In this document: one piece after another, positions 1 through 8,133 of the stretch
Layout of the letters: every line of letters starts with the position of its first letter
Numbering within the stretch: the stretch's first letter is position 1
Assembly (NCBI GenBank): GCA_934569225.1
Contig: CAKTKC010000003.1
Coordinates: 1-64,000 of the forward strand
Reading direction: 5' to 3'
Origin: an uncultured Oscillospiraceae bacterium
GTDB taxonomy: Bacteria; Bacillota; Clostridia; Oscillospirales; Oscillospiraceae
Length of the DNA: 64,000 nt
Notes under the pieces: generated by a model
The model's input: the letters and a program-made list of their open reading frames with translations, nothing else
What the model was told of the DNA's origin: nothing
Databases searched by the model: none
Position numbers and translations under genes: made by a program

Positions 1-120
1 ATCCTCTACCTGCTGACGGGCGGCCTGTTCGGCATCGGATATCTGGTAGACTTCATCAAGATTATCTGCGGCAAGTTTACCGACAAGGACGGAAACGCGA
101 TCCGGCGGGAAAAGAAATAA
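1..120 (+). CDS. TM2-domain membrane protein, C-terminal end (partial)
   Basis: The window opens inside this gene; the reading frame is open from base 1 and stops at TAA 118-120. The 39 visible residues contain a hydrophobic segment LYLLTGGLFGIGYLVDFIKI, which matches the second half of a TM2 domain (Gly-rich helix followed by an Asp and a short basic tail), then a hydrophilic C-terminus. TM2 proteins are small two-helix membrane proteins of poorly known role. The start and first helix are outside the window. The next gene begins about 107 bases downstream on the same strand, so it may be co-transcribed. Confidence 0.65.
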   Translation: MLYLLTGGLFGIGYLVDFIKIICGKFTDKDGNAIRREKK

Positions 121-226
121 GGAAAGCAAACCGTCTTGCGTATGCACTGCTGGTTTTGCCGGGAGGATCTGTTGTTTTCCGCTGATCGGCAAACCTGTGC
201 ATCCCTGAGGATATTGGGAGGGAATT

Positions 227-2101
227 ATGAAACAGACGAAGACCAAGCTTCTGTGCCTGCTTCTTGCAGCGGCGATGCTGCTCAGCCTTACCGCCTGCGG
301 CAAGGGCAAGGCGGCGGACCCCGACTTGATCAAGCTCGGCGACTACGAGCTGCGCTATAAGGGCGCATGCATCATGGAGGATTCGGAGGGAAACGACGCG
401 ATTGTTCTGACGCTGGACTTTACAAACAACGGCAAGGAAAACGCCTCGTATCTCTGGAGTGTCAACGAAACCGTTATGCAGAACGGCACGGAGCTGGAGG
501 TCGCGACAGTCGTTGCCGACTACGAGAGCTATGAAACCGTGATAAGCAGCCAGTTCACGGATATCGCGCCGGGTACGACGCTTGAGGTGCAGACGGCCTA
601 TGTGCTGCGCGACCCGACCGCTGCGGTGGAGGCGACCTTTGAGCAGATCTTCGGCAAGAAAAGCGGCAAGATCACCGTCGACCCCACCACGCTCAGCCGC
701 GTGGAGGCCGCGGAGACGGGCATGACGGAGGACGGCGGGCTGACCGCCGCGACCGGCGACGCGCTGCTCGACTGGTGGAACGGCGCATGGTACGGCTGGT
801 GGAAAATGACCGGCTGCTCGGGCTCTTACGAGAGCATGGAGGGGCAATGGTGGGATGTCTGCGGCGAGATTGCCATTGGCGCAGATTATACGGGCAGCGT
901 CACACTCTGGGATGAGGACTACACCAGAGCCGACCCCATGGCGCTGGCCTCCGTCAGCCTGAATGAAGCCGGAACCGGCGAGCACGGCACGGTCATGTCC
1001 GAGGGCGGCTGGTTCACGGACACGGCACTGGCACATGCGGACTGGATCGTCGATCCCGGCCTTCTGGACTATGACGACCTGATCTGGATCGACGGCGACT
1101 ACGAAAACGGCGACGACACCTTCCACTACGACATCTATCTGCGCCCCTGGGGACTGTACTGGGATGACATGGACGAGAGCGGCTATCCCTACTACTATAC
1201 CGACTGGTACCTGCCGCTGATTGATGCGGGCATGTCCATGCCGGACGCCATCGGGGAAGACCCGGCGAACGACTTCAATCCGCATGACAGCGCCCCGCTC
1301 ACCCAGACGGACGCCGCGGCATCCGGCGGAACCGGTATTGTGACCGAGGCGCAGGTGCAAAAGGGCTATGTCTGGATGAACGAGGTCAATAAGAACATTT
1401 TTGACGCTGCTTACGAGGACATTGTCGCCTACTTCGGCGTGGAAGGCCAGTTCGTCAAGGAAGAGTACAGCGACCACATGAAGTCAAATTACCGTTACTA
1501 CAAGTGGATTTCAAACGAAGACGATTCCCATTTTCTCTATGTCAACTTCCGCGAGAAGACCCCGGGCGTTTATACGGTAAGCGGCTTCAACACCAGCGGC
1601 TTCTCCGGCAAGGAGGCCATCGCGAAGTATCTCGACACCGTAAAGGCTGAGGCGGCCGAGGCGAACAAGGCCGCGTCCGCCAACGCCGAGATGAAGGACT
1701 TCTCCGTGGAGATTACCCAGTTTGCCCACGATGACGTGAAGATCAAGATCATGACGAAGATCCCGGTATCCGGCTGGTCCTTCGACGATGGAAAGCGCTG
1801 CCTGGTGGAAAACGACGATCCTACCGCATTCGGCGCAGGCACCATCCAGTTTGAGGTCAGGGCAAAGGTGGAGGATTTCGATTATTACAAGGACAGTTTT
1901 GAAAACTATCAGGATATTGAAGACCGCGTGATCGGCGGCTTCACCTTCCGCGGCCGTACCTACAGAAACATCGGCTATGATTGGATTCAGTATATCGCTC
2001 AGATAGATGACACGCGCGCCCTTTCCGTCGGCCTTCGGAATATGGACTGCGTCCCGGGAACGATGCCGGACATCATCCTCAGCAACATGTCATTCAGGTA
2101 A
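227..2101 (+). CDS. Lipoprotein with DUF5067-like N-terminal domain
   Basis: A 624-residue predicted surface lipoprotein. It has a lysine-rich start, a hydrophobic stretch and lipobox L-T-A-C with Cys24 as the lipidation site. Residues about 30-160 read like DUF5067 (immunoglobulin-like domain of gut Firmicutes lipoproteins: a bulk of 'ivLtldFTNNGKE' type text and 'QNGTELE'). The rest is rich in Trp, Tyr and Asp and I do not recognise it. The start at 227 has GGGAGG eight bases upstream. It is followed by a hairpin and then by another lipoprotein gene in the same orientation. Function unknown; the DUF call is from memory of the family pattern. Confidence 0.75.
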   Translation: MKQTKTKLLCLLLAAAMLLSLTACGKGKAADPDLIKLGDYELRYKGACIMEDSEGNDAIVLTLDFTNNGKENASYLWSVNETVMQNGTELEVATVVADYESYETVISSQFTDIAPGTTLEVQTAYVLRDPTAAVEATFEQIFGKKSGKITVDPTTLSRVEAAETGMTEDGGLTAATGDALLDWWNGAWYGWWKMTGCSGSYESMEGQWWDVCGEIAIGADYTGSVTLWDEDYTRADPMALASVSLNEAGTGEHGTVMSEGGWFTDTALAHADWIVDPGLLDYDDLIWIDGDYENGDDTFHYDIYLRPWGLYWDDMDESGYPYYYTDWYLPLIDAGMSMPDAIGEDPANDFNPHDSAPLTQTDAAASGGTGIVTEAQVQKGYVWMNEVNKNIFDAAYEDIVAYFGVEGQFVKEEYSDHMKSNYRYYKWISNEDDSHFLYVNFREKTPGVYTVSGFNTSGFSGKEAIAKYLDTVKAEAAEANKAASANAEMKDFSVEITQFAHDDVKIKIMTKIPVSGWSFDDGKRCLVENDDPTAFGAGTIQFEVRAKVEDFDYYKDSFENYQDIEDRVIGGFTFRGRTYRNIGYDWIQYIAQIDDTRALSVGLRNMDCVPGTMPDIILSNMSFR

Positions 2102-2129
2102 GGTCGTCCTCCTGAAAACCATATGAAAA

Positions 2130-2170
2130 CCGGCTCCCGCCCCATTTTGGAGCGGGAGAATCCGGCTTTT
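2130..2170 (+). terminator. Probable intrinsic terminator after the first lipoprotein gene
   Basis: Stem CTCCCGC/GCGGGAG (2134-2140 with 2152-2158) extended by an outer CCGG/CCGG pairing across a three-base bulge, followed by TTTT at 2167-2170. It lies between the genes ending at 2101 and starting at 2193, so it could reduce read-through into the second lipoprotein gene. Confidence 0.5.
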
Positions 2171-2192
2171 CGCAAAAAACGGAGGTGGTGCC

Positions 2193-3023
2193 ATGAAACG
2201 CAAGGTGTTCCTCATCATGGCAGGTTTGTGGATGGGGCTGATCGGCCTGACCGCCTGCGGCGGTGTCGGTGAGCGCGCCTATCCGTATCCGGAAACAGCG
2301 GTCCTTTTTGACGACTTCCACATTAAAAAAACCGTTTACCGCCCGGGGATCATGAAGCTCTATTACCGCGGCGGGCAGTTCAAGGACAATCCCATCCGCT
2401 GCTACGACGGGAATTTTGAGGATTTGGGCGATTCGTTTGACCATACGTTTCGAAACGGCGTTCTGACGGTTCGGGCGGATTTTGCCGAAAAGATCAGCGG
2501 ACTGACGATTGAGGACAGGGCGCACGATGTTATCTATCATCTGCGCTATCTGGACTCCCCGCAGTTTGCGTGGCTGGCGGATACGTTCTGGCTGGACTAC
2601 GGTAGGATGACGTTGGGCGACGAGGCGCGGTATTACAGCGACGCGGAGCGGCAGGCGCAAACAGAGCGGGAGAGCGCTGAGCATGAGCAGACACGCAATG
2701 TTTTTGCGCTGCTCGAGGGCACATGGATCTCCGAGGATGGTCTGCAAAAATATGCGTTTTCCACGGACGCAGACGGGAGCGAGTTGCGTGCGGCGGAGCT
2801 GTGGTTCGACGAAACGGAGCAGAAATGGAATGGCTGGGAGCTGTGCGTCGAGTCCGCGTTTCAGACGCCGTATTCTGGCGGCCAATACAGTGAGGATGTG
2901 GCGGAACACCTGCAGGAGATCGTGTTGGGAAACAGCGACCATGCGGCGGCGGATCTGCACGTCCTGTACGATACACAAAACGCGGTCATATTGGGCGGCG
3001 GGCTGACTTACCACAGAGAGTAG
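2193..3023 (+). CDS. Hypothetical lipoprotein
   Basis: A 276-residue protein with a typical lipoprotein signal: basic N-terminus, hydrophobic core and lipobox L-T-A-C (Cys22). The mature part is charged and Tyr/Trp-rich without a domain I recognise; residues about 155-175 are Gln/Glu-rich and probably helical. The start has GGAGG seven bases upstream. A small hairpin (3029-3046, CGGTGCC/GGCACCG) separates it from the zinc-ribbon gene. It is probably part of a cell-envelope gene group with its neighbours. No function can be assigned. Confidence 0.7.
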   Translation: MKRKVFLIMAGLWMGLIGLTACGGVGERAYPYPETAVLFDDFHIKKTVYRPGIMKLYYRGGQFKDNPIRCYDGNFEDLGDSFDHTFRNGVLTVRADFAEKISGLTIEDRAHDVIYHLRYLDSPQFAWLADTFWLDYGRMTLGDEARYYSDAERQAQTERESAEHEQTRNVFALLEGTWISEDGLQKYAFSTDADGSELRAAELWFDETEQKWNGWELCVESAFQTPYSGGQYSEDVAEHLQEIVLGNSDHAAADLHVLYDTQNAVILGGGLTYHRE

Positions 3024-3068
3024 GGCTACGGTGCCGTCAGGCACCGACACAGGAAACGAGGAAGGAAC

Positions 3069-4196
3069 ATGGCAACACAAGTAACAAATTATCAATGTCC
3101 CGCCTGTACGGGACCACTCCATTTTGTAGGAGAATCCGGCAGATTGGAGTGCGACTACTGCGGTTCGAGCTTCAATACAGCGGAAATTGAGGCGCTCTAT
3201 GGGGAAAAAGAAGCGAATGCGGCAGAAGCGGCGCAAAACGCCGCCGAAGCGGAACAGGCCACCGCAGACGGCTCCGACTGGGACACCTCCGGTCTGAGCG
3301 AGGACTGGGGTGCAGACGCAGGCAGCATAAAAGCGTACTGCTGCCCGTCGTGTGGTGCGGAGCTGCTCTGCGACGCGACGACTGCGGCAACGTCCTGCCC
3401 GTACTGCGGAAACCCGTCGGTACTTCCGGGGCAGTTCGCCGGCATTTTGAAGCCCGACTTTGTGCTTCCCTTCAAGCTGAGCAAGGAGGATGCCATCAAG
3501 GCATTGAAGAAGCACTATCTCAAAAAGCCCCTGCTGCCGTCAACGTTCTCCAAAGCCAACCATCTGGAGGAGATCAAGGGCGTGTATGTACCCTTCTGGA
3601 TGTACGACGGCGAGGCCAGCGGAAGCGTCCGGTTTCATGCCACCACGGTACATAAATACACCTCGGGAGATTATGAGATCACGGAGACGAGCCACTACGA
3701 TGTGCGACGCGCCGGTTCCATTGCCTTTGAAAAAATCCCGGTGGATGCATCCAGCAAAATGCCGGACGATTACATGGACTCCATCGAACCGTACGATTAT
3801 GCAGAGCTAAAGCCGTTTTCCACGGCGTATCTGCCCGGATTTCTGGCGGATAAATATGATGTAAGCGTGGAAGACAGCCGGGATCGGGCGGATCGGCGCT
3901 GCGCAGGCTCGCTGGCGGATGCGCTGGAAAAAACCGTGACCGGCTATGCCTCCTGCAATGAAACGGCCCGGAGCATCCAGCTGAAGCGCGGAAAGGTGCA
4001 TTACGCGCTGCTTCCCGTCTGGATCCTGAACACAAGATGGGAGGGCAAGGACTTCCTCTTTGCCATGAACGGACAGACGGGCAAGCTGGTCGGCAACCTC
4101 CCGGTCAGCACAAAGCGGGTGATCGGTCTGTTTGCAGCGATCGCGGCGCCGCTTGTGGCTATCAGCGTGACGGCGATTCTGCTTATGGCACGGTAG
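3069..4196 (+). CDS. Double zinc-ribbon membrane-anchored protein
   Basis: A 375-residue protein with two treble-clef/zinc-ribbon units: CPAC...CDYC (Cys10, 13, 28, 31) and, near residue 92, CPSC...CPYC. An Ala/Glu-rich linker joins them. A central region (about 125-345) carries an FVLPFKLSKEDA segment typical of TFIIB-type zinc-ribbon proteins of Firmicutes. One C-terminal transmembrane helix (about 350-372) follows. Such proteins often carry a 'primosomal/TFIIB-type' label, but a membrane-tethered scaffold is more likely here. The downstream TPM-domain gene starts 12 bases after its stop, indicating an operon. Role unknown. Confidence 0.75.
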   Translation: MATQVTNYQCPACTGPLHFVGESGRLECDYCGSSFNTAEIEALYGEKEANAAEAAQNAAEAEQATADGSDWDTSGLSEDWGADAGSIKAYCCPSCGAELLCDATTAATSCPYCGNPSVLPGQFAGILKPDFVLPFKLSKEDAIKALKKHYLKKPLLPSTFSKANHLEEIKGVYVPFWMYDGEASGSVRFHATTVHKYTSGDYEITETSHYDVRRAGSIAFEKIPVDASSKMPDDYMDSIEPYDYAELKPFSTAYLPGFLADKYDVSVEDSRDRADRRCAGSLADALEKTVTGYASCNETARSIQLKRGKVHYALLPVWILNTRWEGKDFLFAMNGQTGKLVGNLPVSTKRVIGLFAAIAAPLVAISVTAILLMAR

Positions 4197-4208
4197 GAGG
4201 GTGAGAAC

Positions 4209-5000
4209 ATGAAGAAACGGTTATTATGCCTCCTGCTGGTGCTCGTGACGGCGCTTGCCCTCTGCGTGAGCGCAGCTGCGGCAGCGCAGACGGGAGCGCA
4301 GCTGAACTATGTGACGGATGCCGCCGGACTTCTCAGGGAAGGGGAACGTGCGCGGCTGGAGAAAATGGCGGAAGCGGTTTCTCAGAAATACCGTGTCGGC
4401 GTTTACATCGTGACGGTGGAGGATTTCCGGGACTATCACGCCGACGGCGTCTACAAGGCAACCTATACCATCTATCATAACTACACCATGGGCGAGGGGC
4501 CGAACCGCGACGGGATTATGCTCCTGCTCAGCATGGATGATCGCGACTGGGCGATGTTCTGCTATGGCAAGCGCTGCGAATACGCATTCAACAGCTACGG
4601 GCAGGAGAAGCTGGAAAAGGTCTTCCTCGACAATTTCGGCGAGAACGACTGGTACGGCGGCTTTGAGGATTACGTCAAAGAATGCAGAGTCTATCTGGAA
4701 AAGGCTTCCGCAGGAAAGCCCGTCCGGGCGAGCTTGTTCTATCCGCTCCTTATCGTGATCGGTCTTTCCCTGCTGGCAGCAGCCGCGGTCGTCGCCGTGA
4801 TATGGCAGAAAATGGACACTGTATCAGAAAAAGCAACCGCGAACGCCTACGTCTCCGCGGGACTCCGGCTTACGGAGCAAACAGATCATTTCACCCATAA
4901 GACGACCTCCAGTCGGAAGATCGAGCGCAGCTCTTCCGGCGGGAGCAGCAGCCAAAGCGAGTCCGGCGGCGGAGGCTCCGGCCGGAGCGGAAAATTCTGA
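4209..5000 (+). CDS. TPM-domain (YgcG-like) secreted membrane protein
   Basis: A 263-residue protein with an N-terminal signal peptide, then a TPM domain (about residues 35-155). The domain includes the characteristic 'Y-V-T-D-x-A-G-L-L' entry and the 'E-G-P-N-R-D-G-I-M-L-L-L-S' core strand. One transmembrane helix follows (about 178-198) and then a Ser/Gly-rich low-complexity tail from about residue 235. This layout matches TPM_phosphatase/YgcG family proteins, often encoded beside zinc-ribbon or LemA proteins. GGAGG lies upstream of the start. It sits directly after the zinc-ribbon gene and 10 bases before the next lipoprotein gene, so the three form an operon. Confidence 0.82.
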   Translation: MKKRLLCLLLVLVTALALCVSAAAAAQTGAQLNYVTDAAGLLREGERARLEKMAEAVSQKYRVGVYIVTVEDFRDYHADGVYKATYTIYHNYTMGEGPNRDGIMLLLSMDDRDWAMFCYGKRCEYAFNSYGQEKLEKVFLDNFGENDWYGGFEDYVKECRVYLEKASAGKPVRASLFYPLLIVIGLSLLAAAAVVAVIWQKMDTVSEKATANAYVSAGLRLTEQTDHFTHKTTSSRKIERSSSGGSSSQSESGGGGSGRSGKF

Positions 5001-5010
5001 GGGCGCGGCC

Positions 5011-6201
5011 ATGAAAGGAATATGCAAACGGGTAGGCGCACTGCTGCTGGCGACGGCTCTGCTGCTTTCCCTGTGCGCCTGTGCGCAAGGGAGGCGGCAG
5101 GAAGAATCCAACGACCCGAAGGGAAGCGCCGAAGCGGTAACGCTGCCCCCTGAGACGGACAGAGAAGCGCCGGAAACCCGGCCGGCGCAGGATACCCTTT
5201 CGCCGGAGGCCGAGACCTCGCTTGGATGGCTGCGAGACCGGATCGACTTTCCAATGACCATGTTTGGCGCGGCATATCTCGGTTATGTCGGCGGCCTGTT
5301 TGAGGCGGGCTTCGAGGCGGGCTTCCCCGCATGGCTGTGGGAAACCAATGAGGCAATGCTCCTCGAATACCCCTTCATCGCTGAGATCGACGAGGAGCAC
5401 ATTATCGGCGGTGCGGGGCATCTGTACTGCATCGTGCCGGTCGACGAGAACGCGACTGTTGCGATCAATCGTGTGCAGTGGAACGAAAAAACACAGACCG
5501 ACGAGGTCACGGAGGTGCTCTACCGGTCAGAGAGCGGCGAGCCGGTGCTGCTCTTTGCGAACCTGGACGGCGTAGCATATGAGGCCGACACCCAGGTCTT
5601 TATCACCGACAACAGCGGAAATACCTGTGAATGGGAGCCGTCCCTCGACGCGACGAGCCATCTTGCGCCGTGTGTATCGGAAGGCGGAGACTATCATTCC
5701 TTTGACTTCACGGAGTACGCATGGTATTCTGCCCCGCCCGCGTTCGCGGCATGGCTTGCCGACGGCTGGACAGGCATGACGGCGCTCGGCCTGGCGGGGT
5801 CAGAGAGTACGGGTATGGGCTGGATCACAGAGACCATGGCAGGGGAAACCAACCGCTATGCCCATTTCTCGCTGCGCTTCTATCCGGAAGACGAGACAGG
5901 CGGCACGGTCGATCTGGATTGGTCATACGAAGGCAGCGACGACTTTACGGAAATGTGGAGCGGCTTCTGGGCGATTCAGACCATTCCGGACGGGCCGAGC
6001 TATGTGACGCTCAGCTTGTCGCTTGTGGGCGGTAAAAACTATGGCGTCACGGACGGCCCGATGTATCTGTGTGAGACGTATCCCCTCCTGATCAGCCCGA
6101 GCGGCACAGAGCTACTGGTCGGCGTGGGTGAGAGCGGCATTTGCCTGCCGTTCATGTCGCAAAGCACAACGGCGTGCGTGCTGACGCAGGCCGTAGGATA
6201 G
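5011..6201 (+). CDS. Hypothetical lipoprotein
   Basis: A 396-residue predicted lipoprotein: signal sequence with lipobox L-C-A-C (Cys24), then a low-complexity linker rich in Glu, Pro and Thr (about 30-70). An acidic, aromatic-rich globular region follows that I do not recognise. It begins 10 bases after the TPM gene, so translation is probably coupled. It is the last gene of the envelope group; downstream there is about 550 bases without an intact gene. Its acidic composition is in keeping with an extracytoplasmic location. Confidence 0.7.
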   Translation: MKGICKRVGALLLATALLLSLCACAQGRRQEESNDPKGSAEAVTLPPETDREAPETRPAQDTLSPEAETSLGWLRDRIDFPMTMFGAAYLGYVGGLFEAGFEAGFPAWLWETNEAMLLEYPFIAEIDEEHIIGGAGHLYCIVPVDENATVAINRVQWNEKTQTDEVTEVLYRSESGEPVLLFANLDGVAYEADTQVFITDNSGNTCEWEPSLDATSHLAPCVSEGGDYHSFDFTEYAWYSAPPAFAAWLADGWTGMTALGLAGSESTGMGWITETMAGETNRYAHFSLRFYPEDETGGTVDLDWSYEGSDDFTEMWSGFWAIQTIPDGPSYVTLSLSLVGGKNYGVTDGPMYLCETYPLLISPSGTELLVGVGESGICLPFMSQSTTACVLTQAVG

Positions 6202-6262
6202 AAGGCGTGCAGGGAGCAAACTGCTTTGAGGTTTGCATTCACAACTTCTGTTTGGTAGCAAT

Positions 6263-6430
6263 CTAGGGAACCTCTGAATAAATCGTCTGCGGCCGTGAGC
6301 GGATCTTTTTCGTCCACTCTTCGGTATCAAAAACGGGAAATACATACAGTATTCCGCCGTTTTCGATACCTCGATTGGTCAAAAAATCTCTCGCTCACAG
6401 CTCTTGCCGATTTAATCAGAGGTTCCCTAG
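6263..6430. mobile_element. MITE-like element, copy 1
   Basis: A 168-bp segment with imperfect terminal inverted repeats of about 23 bases. The left end contains GGGAACCTCTGAATAAATC, and the right end read in reverse is the same with AAT changed to ATT. Sub-terminal GTGAGCGG/CTCGCTCAC is also inverted, so almost the whole element can fold. A central AAAACGGGAAATA is shared with the copy near 51.7 kb. No protein is encoded. It has the structure of a non-autonomous miniature inverted-repeat element; no transposase is seen in the window. Confidence 0.7.
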
Positions 6431-6705
6431 CAAAAGTGCAACAATTTATCCTTTTCAAATTCAAGATGCGGGGGATTTGAGTTGCGCTTTTTCTACGTTT
6501 GGAAAAATGTACGGCTTCGGCGCATCATCCCTCAAATTTAGGGAACAAAGCTGTACCTTGTTGGGACACATTCTCTGTGCCCCGCTATCTTTTCAGCCTC
6601 TTCCGGATGCGCCGCCCTACCACAACTTCATATCGCCCCATTCTGCCCGCAGCAATCATGCTGCGGGCTTTTCTGCGACTTTAGGGCTTCACTGCCGTTC
6701 TCCAC
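6431..6705. other. Gene-poor stretch after MITE copy 1
   Basis: About 275 bases with no coding frame I can support and no recognisable RNA gene. The only clear structures are the terminator-like hairpin at 6645-6672 and the second one beginning at 6706. It may be the degraded remainder of a lost gene. Confidence 0.4.
6645..6672 (+). terminator. Intrinsic terminator-like hairpin
   Basis: Nine-base perfect stem GCCCGCAGC/GCTGCGGGC (6645-6653 with 6660-6668), six-base loop, then TTTT at 6669-6672. No intact gene precedes it, so it probably belonged to a gene now lost or to an unrecognised transcript. Confidence 0.6.
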
Positions 6706-6752
6706 CTCCGTGAGTTTGAAATTCCCACATTTCAAATTCACGGAGTTTTTTT
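6706..6752 (+). terminator. Strong intrinsic terminator immediately before the XRE gene
   Basis: Stem of 17 pairs with one mismatch (6706-6722 with 6729-6745), six-base loop, then seven T (6746-6752). Its 3' arm ends in GGAG, which doubles as the only Shine-Dalgarno-like sequence for the downstream regulator. RNA read in from upstream should therefore terminate or hide the ribosome site. Confidence 0.7.
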
Positions 6753-7052
6753 ACGTATTACAACACGAAGGCCAGCGGAGCGCAGATTCGTGAGCTTCGC
6801 ATCGCAAAGAACTTCACACAGGATGATCTGGCAGAACACATGAATGTTTCCCGCGGTTTTATCAGCCTCATTGAGTCAGGGAGGAAAGGCTGCTCAGTTG
6901 ATGTGTTGATCGTGCTATCAGACCTGTTCGGTGTATCCATCGACCACCTTGTTCCCGGAACTATCACATACACTGCGCCGGATTCCACTGCGCTGAAAGC
7001 AGATATTCAGACATTGATCGGGCAGTTGGAGAAATTCAGGGAGCGGCTGTAG
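6753..7052 (+). CDS. Small XRE-family (Cro/C1-type) HTH regulator, ACG start or start-codon mutant
   Basis: The frame encodes 99 residues with a complete helix-turn-helix: GAQIRELRIAKNFTQ, then DDLAEHMNVSRGFISL and ESGRKGCSVDVL, ending in a short coiled tail. The family normally begins M-Y-Y-N-T-K-A-(S/T)-G. Here the codon before Tyr-Tyr-Asn is ACG (6753-6755), seven bases after GGAG, exactly where ATG should be. The first in-frame ATG (6840) would delete half the HTH, and a stop lies upstream at 6717. Either ACG is a weak start or an ATG-to-ACG transition has silenced the gene. Phage or mobile-element repressors look like this. Confidence 0.6.
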   Translation, partial: TYYNTKASGAQIRELRIAKNFTQDDLAEHMNVSRGFISLIESGRKGCSVDVLIVLSDLFGVSIDHLVPGTITYTAPDSTALKADIQTLIGQLEKFRERL

Positions 7053-8060
7053 CTGACGTTACTAATGGTAACGCAGATGTTACCAACGTTATATTCAAAA
7101 CCTGCCCATGGTCTTCTAAAATTAAATCACAGCGAAAGCTGACTGTTCCTTGAAAATTCCATAGTCATTCATCAGGTACATTCCTGCATATGTGCGAGAG
7201 CACAAACCAGCACAGCGGTGCGCCAAGACATTCACGAGTGCGGACAACATCCAATCAGCGCAGCTTCCGTGAACGAGCGATAAAGCCGACTGGAAAGATC
7301 GGGTGGTTCCCGATCCGGCCATGACTGTATGCAGGGCTAACGATACTTCTGTCCAGCCACAGCTTCTTCACGCAATGGGGGCAGCTCGGAGCGATCCTCG
7401 GAGGGATTCAAATCCCATGGAGCGGCACAGCCAGCCGCCGCCTGATGATTTCCCACGGCTCTGGGGTGTCAAGGACAAATTAGGGCTGTACATACCAAAA
7501 CAGAAAGGAGTCCGTGCCCTTGAAGGAGAACTGGACATATCGCCGCGGCGATATCTATATGCAAAACAGCAAGGAAACAAAAATCTGGAACGCCACGCTT
7601 TTGATAATCAACCGGGATTTTTGTGGCACGGTGCCATGAGGATCCCGGCTTTTTTAGAGTCGAACACAAGCGCCCGAAAAAAGGGTGCCGGGGAATATGG
7701 AGGGTAAATGTGAAGAATCAAATGGGTTCCAAACCAATGGGAAGCAGACTGGAATACCGTTTCGGGCGTGAAAGCACGGCTGTACCGCAGGGGAAAGCGC
7801 GGCAGACCGCAATATTTTTATATACGCGGAGCTGTTGAAATGCTGGAGCTCACGACTTGATCATGCCTTGCAGACGGCATATAGACCATGAATCTGAGCA
7901 TAAGAGAACAAAATAATCAGAGACCACTTGCGCAATTTTAGAGCTTTTGCCAAGCACAGTTTATCAAAGCACCTGACGAAAAACATGGTGAATCAGGATA
8001 GAAAAAACGGAATACAGCGGAAAAACGCAATATCGGGCAATAAGTAAGAAATATGTGGCC
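7053..8060. other. Gene-poor region with probable decayed genes
   Basis: About 1 kb in which no frame gives a convincing full-length protein. Short frames give plausible protein-like pieces without starts or ends. One is the fragment at 7514-7639. Another is a frame around 7718-7857 ending in Arg/Lys-rich text (VSGVKARLYRRGKRGRPQ) before a stop. I interpret the region as eroded accessory DNA. No tRNA, repeat array or insertion sequence was recognised. Confidence 0.4.
7514..7639 (+). pseudogene. Possible 5' remnant of a MazF/PemK-type toxin gene
   Basis: A 41-codon frame starting at GTG or TTG behind a good AAAGGAG site encodes a peptide containing ENWTYRRGDIYM. This resembles the N-terminus of MazF/PemK toxins (R-R-G-D-I-Y-x-A-N-L). 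The following residues do not continue the family pattern, and the frame ends long before the usual 110-120 residues. No antitoxin gene is visible. The resemblance is short, so the call is tentative; it could be coincidence. Confidence 0.25.
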
Positions 8061-8089
8061 TTGACGGGAAAAAGGGGTCAAGTTATAAT
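8061..8089 (+). promoter_or_regulatory. Sigma-A promoter of the GRE operon
   Basis: TTGACG at 8061-8066, a 17-base spacer and TATAAT at 8084-8089: five of six and six of six consensus positions at optimal spacing. The predicted transcript begins near 8096, about 40 bases before the ATG of the first gene. It is the only strong promoter I see before the ten-gene block. Confidence 0.8.
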
Positions 8090-8133
8090 TTGTGACAGAA
8101 GAAAGAGATTTGCTGACGCAGGGAGGAACACCA

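Noticed and set aside
6295..6713. Short frames within and after MITE copy 1
   Set aside because: They run through the inverted repeats and terminators, have no ribosome sites and no protein-like composition.
7395..7425. tRNA-like T-loop (GGATTCAAATCC) in the gene-poor region
   Set aside because: No acceptor, D or anticodon arms can be paired around it, and no CCA end follows.
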